Source: Deltaproteobacteria bacterium | GTDB taxonomy: Bacteria; Desulfobacterota; JADFXK01 | Assembly: GCA_015233285.1 (NCBI GenBank) | Contig: JADFYA010000009.1 | Location: forward strand, 1 to 27,880 | Reading direction: 5' to 3' | Length of the DNA stretch: 27,880 nt | In this document: piece by piece, positions 16,101-22,609 of the stretch | Layout of the letters: every line of letters begins with the position of its first letter | Position numbering within the stretch: the first letter of the stretch is position 1 | The notes under the pieces: generated by a model | The model's input: the letters and a program-made list of their open reading frames with translations, nothing else | Database searches by the model: none | What the model was told of the DNA's origin: nothing | Position numbers and translations under genes: made by a program

Positions 16101-17137
16101 TGCTTCAAAAGGCTCTGTTCAATGGCTTCTTCAAAGGCCCGCTCATTGATTGGCTTGCTCATCGGCGACCTCCCGGACCTCAGTTGATCGCTACAATACT
16201 TCCTATAGGCCACGGATTGAATCAGTTTTTTAAGCTTCTTTCGCTCCCTGTCGGATATTTCGGCCTTAAGCCGGCCTTCAGGATAGCACTTCATCATGAA
16301 TTCATATTCATCACCGTAGAGCTCTTTATCGATCTCATTTAGGTTTTCGGGCAGGGCGTCCTCCAAGATGGTTGCCAGATCAGGATCATAGAAACGAACA
16401 GGCGGCATATCATGTTCAGAGAGTCGGCGTCCAAGGAATGTCGGCCCCCCGTTAACCGACGGCCACATGACGCCAAAAAACTCACTGGAGCCGGACTGGT
16501 AGACTTTGGCGATCTGAATGGCTCCGCCGATGGATTGGTAATTCTCGGCATCCCGAGACATCTGAGCCAGAACCTGCAACGGTTCCATGTCCAGAGCGCC
16601 CGCTGGGATATTGCCCGCATCCTGCAACCGGGTTTCAAGCCCTCCTTTCGCCTCCTCGATGTCATTGCCGATGAAGATATAAACCACGTCATCGTTCGTA
16701 TTCACCGAATCATGGATAAACGCTTTCAACTCCGGCTCATAATAGAGTCGCCAAATGCAAAACTTTTGTTCTCTCCAACTCCAGCCACCGAAAAGAAACT
16801 GCGCTTCAACGCTAAAATCGCCGTTATTCTCGGGAGGGTCTTTGATTTCACCGACAAGCGTTGAAAATAGATCGACCAGATAATTCAGTACATCAAGGAT
16901 ATCGGTGTGGAGACTGGACAGATTGCTGTCGAACTTGATGGAGGAGATGGAATTGAGGATCAGTGGGTACGCCCTGAATGTGTCCCCTGCAAAACAAAGG
17001 AGGCAGTCCATCCGGGGCAGCTCAAACAGCTTGACGCCGTTATCCCATCTCTCGCCGCCGGTGAGCCGGCTGTCCGTAGCCATGACCAGCTCTTTCTCCT
17101 GTCTATTTTCCCGAATCCATGCCGTACAAAGTGTCAT
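13175..17137 (-). CDS. hsdR: Proteasome-like Ntn-hydrolase domain fused to type I restriction subunit HsdR
   Basis: The 1320-residue ORF has two parts. Residues 1-240 resemble proteasome-beta/HslV Ntn hydrolases: MT at the start would expose Thr2 as nucleophile after Met removal, ATDSR supplies the Asp (D22), GVKLF the Lys (K36), CFAGDT the conserved glycine turn, and SIGGAIQIAKV a late strand. Residues 326-1320 form a full-length HsdR. The nuclease signature is D462...VELKN (E476, K478), Walker A is SAGSGKS (628-634), the DEAH box 734-737, then FFAFTATP, EKYQTGFDQP and QTLSRLNRTSPG. HsdR translocates DNA with ATP and cleaves unmodified foreign DNA. The start overlaps the hsdS stop (ATGA) and has GGGAGGAGGT 6 bases before it. 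An internal Met326 with GGGAGGT 5 bases upstream could yield free HsdR. The HsdR call is firm; the Ntn call is by motif and unverified. Confidence 0.85.
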   Translation of the reverse strand: MTLCTAWIRENRQEKELVMATDSRLTGGERWDNGVKLFELPRMDCLLCFAGDTFRAYPLILNSISSIKFDSNLSSLHTDILDVLNYLVDLFSTLVGEIKDPPENNGDFSVEAQFLFGGWSWREQKFCIWRLYYEPELKAFIHDSVNTNDDVVYIFIGNDIEEAKGGLETRLQDAGNIPAGALDMEPLQVLAQMSRDAENYQSIGGAIQIAKVYQSGSSEFFGVMWPSVNGGPTFLGRRLSEHDMPPVRFYDPDLATILEDALPENLNEIDKELYGDEYEFMMKCYPEGRLKAEISDRERKKLKKLIQSVAYRKYCSDQLRSGRSPMSKPINERAFEEAIEQSLLKHGGYVQGADYRRELALHPQTILAFIRDTQLHAWQKLEDVHGSVAETKFFQRLFKELDNRGMLDVLRHGIVDYGVRFKLAYFKPSSGLNPETLALYDKNCLTITRQVKYSTENENSIDLLLSLNGLPVATVELKNQFTMQSANDAKKQYITDRDQRDLLFQFKKRALVHFAVDTDEVWYTTRVEGAKTRYLPFNQGSNNGAGNPPNSRGHKTAYLWEQIWARESWLEIIGCFLHLQTQELKIDGRLFKKETMIFPRFHQLDAVRRLSVNAKKMGAGHNYLIQHSAGSGKSNSIAWLAYQLSGLHDAQDRRIFDSVIVITDRRVLDQQLQETIYQFEHKQGVVQKVDKHSSQLADALGAGTNIIITTLQKFPFVLDKIGELPQRRYALIVDEAHSSQGGEATKKMKEVLTVTDLENKVRENAAEYEAGEEDDEEDEIRKSMMARGKQPNLSFFAFTATPKAKTLEVFGTPDAQRKPKPFHLYSMRQAIEEGFIMDVLQNYTTYKTYFRLSKAIEDDPHINKKKARRAIARFVSLHPHNLAQKTEVILEHFRQCVMKRIGGKAKAMVVTSSRLHVVRYKEEFDLYLKMNGYDDIKALVAFTAFTDKETGIQYTETDINSFGERELPEKFASDEYQLLLVAEKYQTGFDQPLLHTMYVDKKLSGVKAVQTLSRLNRTSPGKEDTFVLDFANEEQEIIDAFQPYYEQTTLSSTTDPNMLYDRKNKLAGFQVFLQSEIDAFARFFFRPKNMGGRQDHGQLNSMIDPAVDRYNGMDSEDKQDDFKHTLTVFVRLYAFLSQVMPFSDIELEKFYAYARLLLNKLPKRSISETFQLKDEVALEYYRLQKIKEGDIRLAKGGEADLAPVSEAGTVKDKEEQARLSELIDILNKKFGTDFTEADKYFFSQIEEELVRDETLSQQARSNTINNFKYGFEDAFFSKLFDRMDQNQNIFSKIMDDNDFAEVVKGWMLKKVYDRLNRNAG
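16162..16174 (-). promoter_or_regulatory. Internal ribosome binding site and start for stand-alone HsdR
   Basis: GGGAGGT (16174-16168) stands 5 bases before an in-frame ATG (first base 16162) that begins MSKPINERAFEEAIEQSL, a normal HsdR N-terminus. Initiation here would give a 995-residue HsdR, the usual size of the family, without the Ntn-like domain. Confidence 0.65.
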
Positions 17138-18477
17138 GCCGCCACCTCCTCCCGCACATCGATCTTGCCGGTGACTACATCAGAGATCAGGGCGGTGCGG
17201 TATTCTTGGAGAAATTCGATTTGTTTTTTGGTTTTAGCGATGGTCTGGTCGAATCTTGAGATTATCTGGTTAAGGTACTTAATAATTTCACTTTGTTCTT
17301 CAATCGCTGGCAACGGGACTTCTAAATTTTGATATTTATCAGCGCCTATATTCTGAATAGTAGCTTGAACAAAAATGCTATTCTTCCAGTTTTCATAGGC
17401 GATAGATTTTGTATAAAAATATAGAAAATCAGAATTAATCATTGTCTCATTCGGAGTTACCTTTATCAAGTATCCTGCAAAACATGCCTTCCCTTCATAA
17501 TTTTTGAACTGAAAGGTTTTGCCTACGGTTGCACCACTGCGCGCAAATAAAATATCACCTTCATCTAACAAATAATCCTTCGCAATATTGGGTTCCAAGG
17601 ATTTGAAGGTATCTTCTCTTAACAGTCCATCTTCGTCAAAATCTGTAATTCGAATATATCTTGGAAAGTTTGGGTCAATTAGCTCAGAATACTCATTAGC
17701 TCCGTATTTAAGCTTTTCCTTTACAACCCATTTTAAACGCATTTTCCCCCACCCTTCCGTCATCTCCCCGATCCATTCCATCCCCGAGTCTTTCATCTTC
17801 ACGGATGGATCAAGCCCTTTAGTGACGGCTTGATTGATCACCGCTGCTCGTTCTTCCGTGAGCAGTTCAATCAAACGGCGCTTCTTGGCTATAAGGTCAT
17901 CAATTTGGGCGGTTTTGTGGTCGAGATAGGTGGCGATGATGACTTGTTCTTGTGTTGGTGGTAGCAGAAACATGGAATTATCGATTGCATATTTGCCAAT
18001 TCCGAACCTAGTTACACCGTTAGCCGATATCTCAAATTGATCGCGAATGCCGTGAGAACCAAATGCACGGAAAAGATAATTTCCATTAATGTATCCCTCA
18101 TAAGGCCGAATATGTGCAAGGTGGTATCCAGGCACCACTCCAAGCAAAGATGAAGGTACATATGCAGGAACAGCAATGTCATCGGCTGTTTCTGAGTCTT
18201 TTGTGATGAGGACATCGCCTCGTTTAAGAGATAGTGAGTCTACTTGATCTTTGCGTGCGGTTGCCTTCATAAACTCAATATCCGAGGTTATTCTATCATT
18301 GTAATAAACATCCACGTAATTGCATAACTCGACGGGCAAATCTTCCTCATTTGATTTCTTGTCGATATTGCTGAGCTTAACTTTTGCCAACCGTTTCAGC
18401 TTCGTCATCTTCCAATGATCAGGCATTCTCCCAATCCACTCCACCCCGGAGTCCTTATATTTTGGATAAGGCTTCAT
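17134..18477 (-). CDS. hsdS: Type I restriction-modification specificity subunit
   Basis: This 447-residue HsdS recognises the split DNA target and assembles with HsdM (methylation) and HsdR (restriction). It has the typical tandem layout: SGVEWIGRMPDHWKM opens the first target recognition domain, a central helical spacer contains HKTAQIDDLIAKKRRLIELL, SGMEWIGEMTEGWGKM opens the second domain, and a second spacer is QIISRFDQTIAKTKKQIEFL. Both recognition domains are complete, so a bipartite specificity is expected; the sequence recognised cannot be predicted by eye. Start and stop each share an ATGA overlap with the neighbouring ORFs (mini-ORF upstream, Ntn-HsdR downstream), indicating translational coupling. 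Confidence 0.95.
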   Translation of the reverse strand: MKPYPKYKDSGVEWIGRMPDHWKMTKLKRLAKVKLSNIDKKSNEEDLPVELCNYVDVYYNDRITSDIEFMKATARKDQVDSLSLKRGDVLITKDSETADDIAVPAYVPSSLLGVVPGYHLAHIRPYEGYINGNYLFRAFGSHGIRDQFEISANGVTRFGIGKYAIDNSMFLLPPTQEQVIIATYLDHKTAQIDDLIAKKRRLIELLTEERAAVINQAVTKGLDPSVKMKDSGMEWIGEMTEGWGKMRLKWVVKEKLKYGANEYSELIDPNFPRYIRITDFDEDGLLREDTFKSLEPNIAKDYLLDEGDILFARSGATVGKTFQFKNYEGKACFAGYLIKVTPNETMINSDFLYFYTKSIAYENWKNSIFVQATIQNIGADKYQNLEVPLPAIEEQSEIIKYLNQIISRFDQTIAKTKKQIEFLQEYRTALISDVVTGKIDVREEVAA

Positions 18478-18587
18478 TTCGTAATGTCCTTTCTCTCCTT
18501 TTCCAGCCTTAATTCAAGACGTGTATTGCCATCCTCGGTTTGATAAATGATGATCCGTGAACTGCTGGATTCAAGTGTATTGCTCAT
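18474..18587 (-). CDS. 37-residue mini-ORF resembling the RhuM N-terminus
   Basis: This short ORF exactly bridges hsdM and hsdS. Its ATG overlaps the hsdM stop (ATGA, 18584-18587) and its TGA overlaps the hsdS start (ATGA, 18474-18477). The peptide contains SSRIIIYQTEDGNTRLELRL, closely like the opening of RhuM-family (virulence RhuM / Fic-DOC-associated) proteins, which are often encoded inside type I restriction loci and usually run to about 330 residues. The last 7 residues (RKDITK after KE) do not follow the family pattern. It is most simply a remnant left when a rhuM gene was deleted between hsdM and hsdS, kept as a coupling leader for hsdS: AAGGAGAG lies inside its 3' end. Whether the peptide itself has a role is unknown. 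Confidence 0.6.
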   Translation of the reverse strand: MSNTLESSSSRIIIYQTEDGNTRLELRLEKERKDITK

Positions 18588-20668
18588 CCGTTGAGCACCT
18601 CCTGGATCATTCCCTCCGTTTCCTCTTCCAGGGCCAATATATCGGCGCGAATTTCATTCAGAGAACGCAGCGGCTTGTATTTGTAAAAGTACCGGGTGAA
18701 GCTGATTTCATACCCCTTTACGGTCCTGCGTTCATCTATCCACGCATCGGGAACGTGGGGGCGGACTTCACGTTCAAAGTATTCTTTAATGTCCTCCTTC
18801 AAAGGAACGCTTTCATAATCCCGCAATGTGGTATCGGGCTCCTGATTGCCTTCGCTGTCCTTGCAGATATCGGCCGTTTCATCTCGTTCGGACAAGGACT
18901 TCATAATCGTATTTTTCAGCGGCGCGGAAATCTTGACCCCGCTCCTCTTGATGGCAGCTTTGAGAGCGGCATCGAATATGTCACGATTTTTGTAGCACTT
19001 TCCATTGTCCAAGGTCCGCAGCATGGCTCTGAGATCGGCTTGAAGCTGCCGGCCGGCTTCGATCTCCTCATGACCGGCAGCCCCTTTCCTTTTGGGTTGG
19101 GCAAGATTGGCAAAGGCGGTTTCATCGTATAGCCGGTTGATCCGTTCTTCGTTTGCCTGAAAGTTTAGTCTTAACGGTCGTTCAACGCTAATTCGCCAAT
19201 ACCCGAAATCGTCGTTATCGAATATCTTGCTAACTATGACATCTTCCGTTTTGCCGTTTGTGGCGACTTCTCGGGTATCGTTGTGCTTGAAGTCGCCATA
19301 TATTTGCGTGATCTCCCCGATCTGATCCGGTTTACCGTTTTCTCCATCGCCGATTTCATTGCGTTTGTTGCCCAGGCTGCGTCTCATTTTCTGGTAAAAG
19401 CGTTCGGACACAGCGTTGATCAATTGCACCTTGCCTTTGCGCACCGCCGTTTTTCGATTCGTAAGGACCCAGATGTAGGTAAATATGCCGGTATTGTAGA
19501 ATAGCTGGTCGGGCAGGGCGATGATTGCTTCGAGCATATCGTTTTCGATGATCCATTTGCGGATGTTGCTCTCGCCACTGCCCGCCCCGCCGGAAAAAAG
19601 GGGCGAACCGTTGAAGACGATACCGATGCGCGAGCCTCCGTTCACCTCCTGCATTTTGGAAATCATGTGCAGGAGAAACAGAAAGGACCCGTCCGAAATG
19701 CGCGGAAGCCCGGCACCGAAACGGCCTGCATAGCCTTTGACCTCGTGTTCCTTTTGAATGTGGGACTGGACTTTTTTCCACTCGACGCCAAAAGGGGGAT
19801 TGGAAAGCAGATAGTCGAATTGTTCCCCTTCCAGGCCGTCAACGGTGAACGAATTGCCGAACTTGATATTGCTGACATCCTGTCCCTTGATGAGCATGTC
19901 GGATTTGCAGATGGCGTAGGATTCCGGGTTGATCTCCTGACCAAAGACGACGAGTTTGGCATCCGGGTTGAGCTCTTTGATGTACTCTTCGGCTACCGAC
20001 AACATGCCCCCGGTCCCGCAGGCCGGGTCGTAGATGGTTTTGACAATGCCCTTCTTTGTGAGCATGTCCCTGTCGTTGAGGAACAGGACATTGACCATGA
20101 GCTTGATGACTTCGCGAGGCGTGAAGTGCTCTCCAGCGGTTTCGTTGGAAAGTTCTGAAAATTTACGGATCAACTCCTCAAAAACATAACCCATTTCCAT
20201 TGGGGATACGGTTTGCGGGTGCAAATCCATTGCAGCAAAACGTTCGACCACCATAAAAAGCAAATTGGCTTCATCCAGACGGGTAATATGGTCGCCAAAA
20301 TTGAAGTATTCAATGACTTCCCGGCCATTGGCGGAAAAACCGTTGATAAAGTTCTTCAGGTTCGCGGCAACATTGTTGGGCTCTTCCTTCAGTTTTTGAA
20401 AGGTGTACTTGCTGGTATTGTGGAACGACAGCCCGGCGGTTTTATTCAAAACGGGCTCAAGGTTCTTCAGCTTCATCGCCTTTGCCTTATTTTCAATAAA
20501 ATAAAGCACTTTTTGTTTGGTCGGCTCCAGTACGCAATCCAGGCGGCGCAATATCGTAAACGGCAAAATCACCTTACCATAATCCGCCTGCTTGTAATCG
20601 CCGCGTAGCAACTCAGCCACGCTCCATATGAAATTGGCAAGCTCTTTTATCTTTTCACTTCGTGCCAT
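18584..20668 (-). CDS. hsdM: Type I restriction-modification DNA methyltransferase subunit
   Basis: This 694-residue HsdM methylates adenine (N6) within the site set by HsdS, using S-adenosylmethionine. The N-terminal helical HsdM domain starts with ELANFIWSVAELLRGDYKQ. The SAM-binding motif DPACGTGG is near residues 214-221 and the catalytic NPPF near 290-293 (LLSNPPFGVEW). Also conserved is GEHFTPREVIKLM just before the catalytic core. The C-terminal 120 residues beyond the core probably contact HsdS and HsdR. ATG 20668 is chosen because GGAG lies 8 bases upstream; a TTG four codons earlier is the alternative. It is the first gene of the operon and ends in an ATGA overlap with the mini-ORF. 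Confidence 0.95.
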   Translation of the reverse strand: MARSEKIKELANFIWSVAELLRGDYKQADYGKVILPFTILRRLDCVLEPTKQKVLYFIENKAKAMKLKNLEPVLNKTAGLSFHNTSKYTFQKLKEEPNNVAANLKNFINGFSANGREVIEYFNFGDHITRLDEANLLFMVVERFAAMDLHPQTVSPMEMGYVFEELIRKFSELSNETAGEHFTPREVIKLMVNVLFLNDRDMLTKKGIVKTIYDPACGTGGMLSVAEEYIKELNPDAKLVVFGQEINPESYAICKSDMLIKGQDVSNIKFGNSFTVDGLEGEQFDYLLSNPPFGVEWKKVQSHIQKEHEVKGYAGRFGAGLPRISDGSFLFLLHMISKMQEVNGGSRIGIVFNGSPLFSGGAGSGESNIRKWIIENDMLEAIIALPDQLFYNTGIFTYIWVLTNRKTAVRKGKVQLINAVSERFYQKMRRSLGNKRNEIGDGENGKPDQIGEITQIYGDFKHNDTREVATNGKTEDVIVSKIFDNDDFGYWRISVERPLRLNFQANEERINRLYDETAFANLAQPKRKGAAGHEEIEAGRQLQADLRAMLRTLDNGKCYKNRDIFDAALKAAIKRSGVKISAPLKNTIMKSLSERDETADICKDSEGNQEPDTTLRDYESVPLKEDIKEYFEREVRPHVPDAWIDERRTVKGYEISFTRYFYKYKPLRSLNEIRADILALEEETEGMIQEVLNG

Positions 20669-20838
20669 TAAATACTCCAATGGTTATTCCCAAATTAATC
20701 TGTTGTTGAGATTGTACCTGGCGCTGACAATGATTATGCCATTTGTATAAAACGGCCAACATAGACTGTCTTCGTTTGTGTGTAAGGAGTTGCGGAGTCC
20801 TTCTATCCATTCAACTGCTGAAACATGAACAGATATCA

Positions 20839-21114
20839 TCAACCATTCCGCAACAACCGTTCGTAATCGTCCTTCTTGAGAGTGCATTCTATCAACTGGT
20901 CAAATTGGTTAACAGATAAGCGAAGCTGTCGGGCCATCGACCTATAAGTGTTCGGTGGAATTGTCTTTCTGCCTTTAGGGACGGTTATTCTAACAGTCTT
21001 TACGCCGTCAAGGGAAAACCAGCCATTGAGTTCTTTACCGTCTCGAAAGGGTATATCCAGTTTATTTTCGCATGCGTTTTTAATAGCTTGACTATTGAAC
21101 TGAGCGTTCTGCAT
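20839..21114 (-). CDS. Small basic protein, HicA-like toxin candidate
   Basis: This 91-residue protein contains VKTVRITVPKGRKTIPPNTY followed by RSMARQLRLSVNQFDQLI. The pattern is reminiscent of the C-terminal half of HicA toxins (VP..., then GTL-RSIL-KQ), small mRNA-cleaving proteins. The usual Gly-Ser-His active-site motif is not visible, so this may be a divergent member or an unrelated small DNA/RNA-binding protein. Its start lies inside the preceding gene (23-bp overlap), so the two are translated together. The pair sits just upstream of hsdM on the same strand; co-transcription with the restriction operon is possible but a 170-bp gap separates them. Confidence 0.5.
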   Translation of the reverse strand: MQNAQFNSQAIKNACENKLDIPFRDGKELNGWFSLDGVKTVRITVPKGRKTIPPNTYRSMARQLRLSVNQFDQLIECTLKKDDYERLLRNG

Positions 21115-21463
21115 GGCCCGTTACCATTCTCTCGCGGAGGTACTGGTTTATTAAAAGCCATTCCGGCGAAAAATTATCATCTCCCATCAACTCGTTATAG
21201 AGGGATTCGATAGAACGTTTAAGCATCTCCAAGGCATCTATCGCGTCGTCCTCGGAACCATAGAGGGGAAGAACAACGGGTCGGGCAATAAAACCATCTC
21301 CCTCCGGTTCTAAAATTACGTCTAATGGGACGGTTAAACGCATGGTGACTAAACGCTGGAGCCTGACCATCCATAACGACAAAAAAGGCGAATCTTTTGG
21401 AAAGACGGACATCGCTGGAAGACCCGGCGACCCAATTTGGGTAGAAACACTTTCCAGTGCCAT
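21092..21463 (-). CDS. HicB-like antitoxin candidate
   Basis: This 123-residue protein has a central segment LTVPLDVILEPEGDGFIARP followed by YGSEDDAIDALEMLKRSIESLYNELM. This resembles the HicB antitoxin fold, where a beta sheet is followed by an 'E/D-A-hydrophobic' helix. AAGGAGG stands 6 bases before ATG 21463, so the full length is probably used, although the HicB-like part begins only at residue 41. The last residues overlap the next gene. HicB partners neutralise HicA and often repress their own promoter; no DNA-binding domain is evident here. Assignment as an antitoxin is inference from fold pattern and gene pairing. Confidence 0.5.
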   Translation of the reverse strand: MALESVSTQIGSPGLPAMSVFPKDSPFLSLWMVRLQRLVTMRLTVPLDVILEPEGDGFIARPVVLPLYGSEDDAIDALEMLKRSIESLYNELMGDDNFSPEWLLINQYLRERMVTGHAERSVQ

Positions 21464-21635
21464 ATCCGGCCTCCTTCATTCTGATCCGCCGATATTATGG
21501 CTCAAGTCATGATGGAAAAGCAACAATAATTGTCTGCCGCCGGGATTGACCGGTCTTGGTCTCTCTTGAATGTTTTTTCATTGCCGACAGGAGGCTTCTC
21601 AGGGAAAGGCAATAATTCCGTCAACCGGTACTACC

Positions 21636-21665
21636 AAAAAACAAAAAAAGCCGGGTCGCCCCGGC
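21636..21665 (-). terminator. Strong intrinsic terminator of the nif cluster
   Basis: On the minus strand, GCCGGG-GCGA-CCCGGC forms a perfect 6-bp GC stem with a 4-nt loop, followed by TTTTTTTGTTTTTT. It lies about 95 bp after the acetyltransferase gene and closes the nif transcription unit. The remaining sequence between 21464 and 21760 holds no gene that I can support. Confidence 0.9.
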
Positions 21666-21760
21666 CTGTCCGCATAATCTTCTGCTTTGTTTCATTATTC
21701 CCTTTTGTTTCTGTCCCATCAGTTTGATGTTTTTCTGGAAAAGCGCACCACTGCCTAACA

Positions 21761-22228
21761 CTACCGAATCTCCCCGATTTTCTTACGGAGACAAATCAGT
21801 TGGGTCGGCGACCAGTCAAGTTTTTCGTAGAACCGGAGGGCCGGGGCATTGGTTCGGTCGGCCAGCAATTGTAGCCTGGTCAAACCATTGTCCCTGGCCC
21901 ACTGCTCCAACGCGGTAACCAGTGCCCGGCCTATCCCTCGACCGCGCTGGGCTGCGGTAACCACCACATCTTCGACCAGGCCGACCCGGCTACCTTCCGC
22001 GGTGGAGATCAGTGTTTGGACCGGGCACATACCCACCACCCGGCCGGCTGATTCCGCCACCAACAGGCAACCCCTGGAGTCCGCCAACAGCCGGGTCAAC
22101 CCTTGCCGCTGCCGTGAGGCATTAAAGTCAAAGTCGGCCTCTATGGAAAACAATTCCCGTAGCAGGCCGACTAGTTGATCCAGGTCTGAAATAGATGCCG
22201 GTCTGATCCGGAGGTCTGCCGGCTTCAT
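21761..22228 (-). CDS. GNAT family N-acetyltransferase
   Basis: This 155-residue protein is a GNAT acetyltransferase. It carries the acetyl-CoA-binding motif A (VEDVVVTAAQRGRGIGRALV, near residues 84-103) and the C-terminal motif B region NAPALRFYEKLDW. It transfers an acetyl group to an amine of an unknown substrate. Its ATG overlaps the stop of the NifX-like gene (ATGA, 22225-22228), so it is translated together with nif genes. Acetyltransferase genes do occur in nif operons, but their role there is not known to me. Terminator at 21636-21665 follows. Confidence 0.9.
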   Translation of the reverse strand: MKPADLRIRPASISDLDQLVGLLRELFSIEADFDFNASRQRQGLTRLLADSRGCLLVAESAGRVVGMCPVQTLISTAEGSRVGLVEDVVVTAAQRGRGIGRALVTALEQWARDNGLTRLQLLADRTNAPALRFYEKLDWSPTQLICLRKKIGEIR

Positions 22229-22548
22229 GGCTTTAACGACGCCAGGAGCCAGGCTATCGGCCCTTTATAAATAACCGGTTCGATGCTGCGCTCCTTCAGT
22301 TTGTCCGCCGGAATGTCCCCGATTTTAGTCATGTAAACCTTATCACAATCCTTGATGACATCCACGATAGAGGTAAATCTCTGAGCATCAAAAGGATGAT
22401 TCGGATCATTGGCCGACAACGGCAGGCTGGGGCGCACTTCGGCCTGATCGGGGGATTGGCTCCCTAAATCAAAGACCAGGAACCGCTCCGCCTTTCCGAA
22501 ATGGTCGTCCACATTGACACCGTCCGTCGAAACAACCGCTATTTTCAC
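22225..22548 (-). CDS. NifX-like iron-molybdenum cofactor-binding protein
   Basis: This 107-residue protein belongs to the dinitrogenase iron-molybdenum cofactor biosynthesis family (NifX/NafY/NifB C-terminal domain type), which binds NifB-co or FeMo-co in transit to nitrogenase. It opens with MKIAVVSTDGVNVDDHFGKA, where the conserved His in DDHFGKA is a typical ligand region. It ends with DKLKERSIEPVIYKGPIAWLL. The start is GTG (22548), with AAGGAG 8 bases before it; the open frame upstream of this has no support. The gene follows the [2Fe-2S] ferredoxin gene and overlaps the GNAT gene by 4 bp. Confidence 0.85.
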   Translation of the reverse strand: MKIAVVSTDGVNVDDHFGKAERFLVFDLGSQSPDQAEVRPSLPLSANDPNHPFDAQRFTSIVDVIKDCDKVYMTKIGDIPADKLKERSIEPVIYKGPIAWLLASLKP

Positions 22549-22609
22549 GTTTTTTCTCCTTTTCCGGAGTATCCGTGGGGAAACCGAGGTAAGGGCGCCG
22601 GGCTGCCGT

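Noticed and set aside
20684..20887. 67-codon minus-strand frame between the HicA-like gene and hsdM
   Set aside because: It starts inside the preceding gene, lacks a good ribosome binding site and its composition does not look protein-like.
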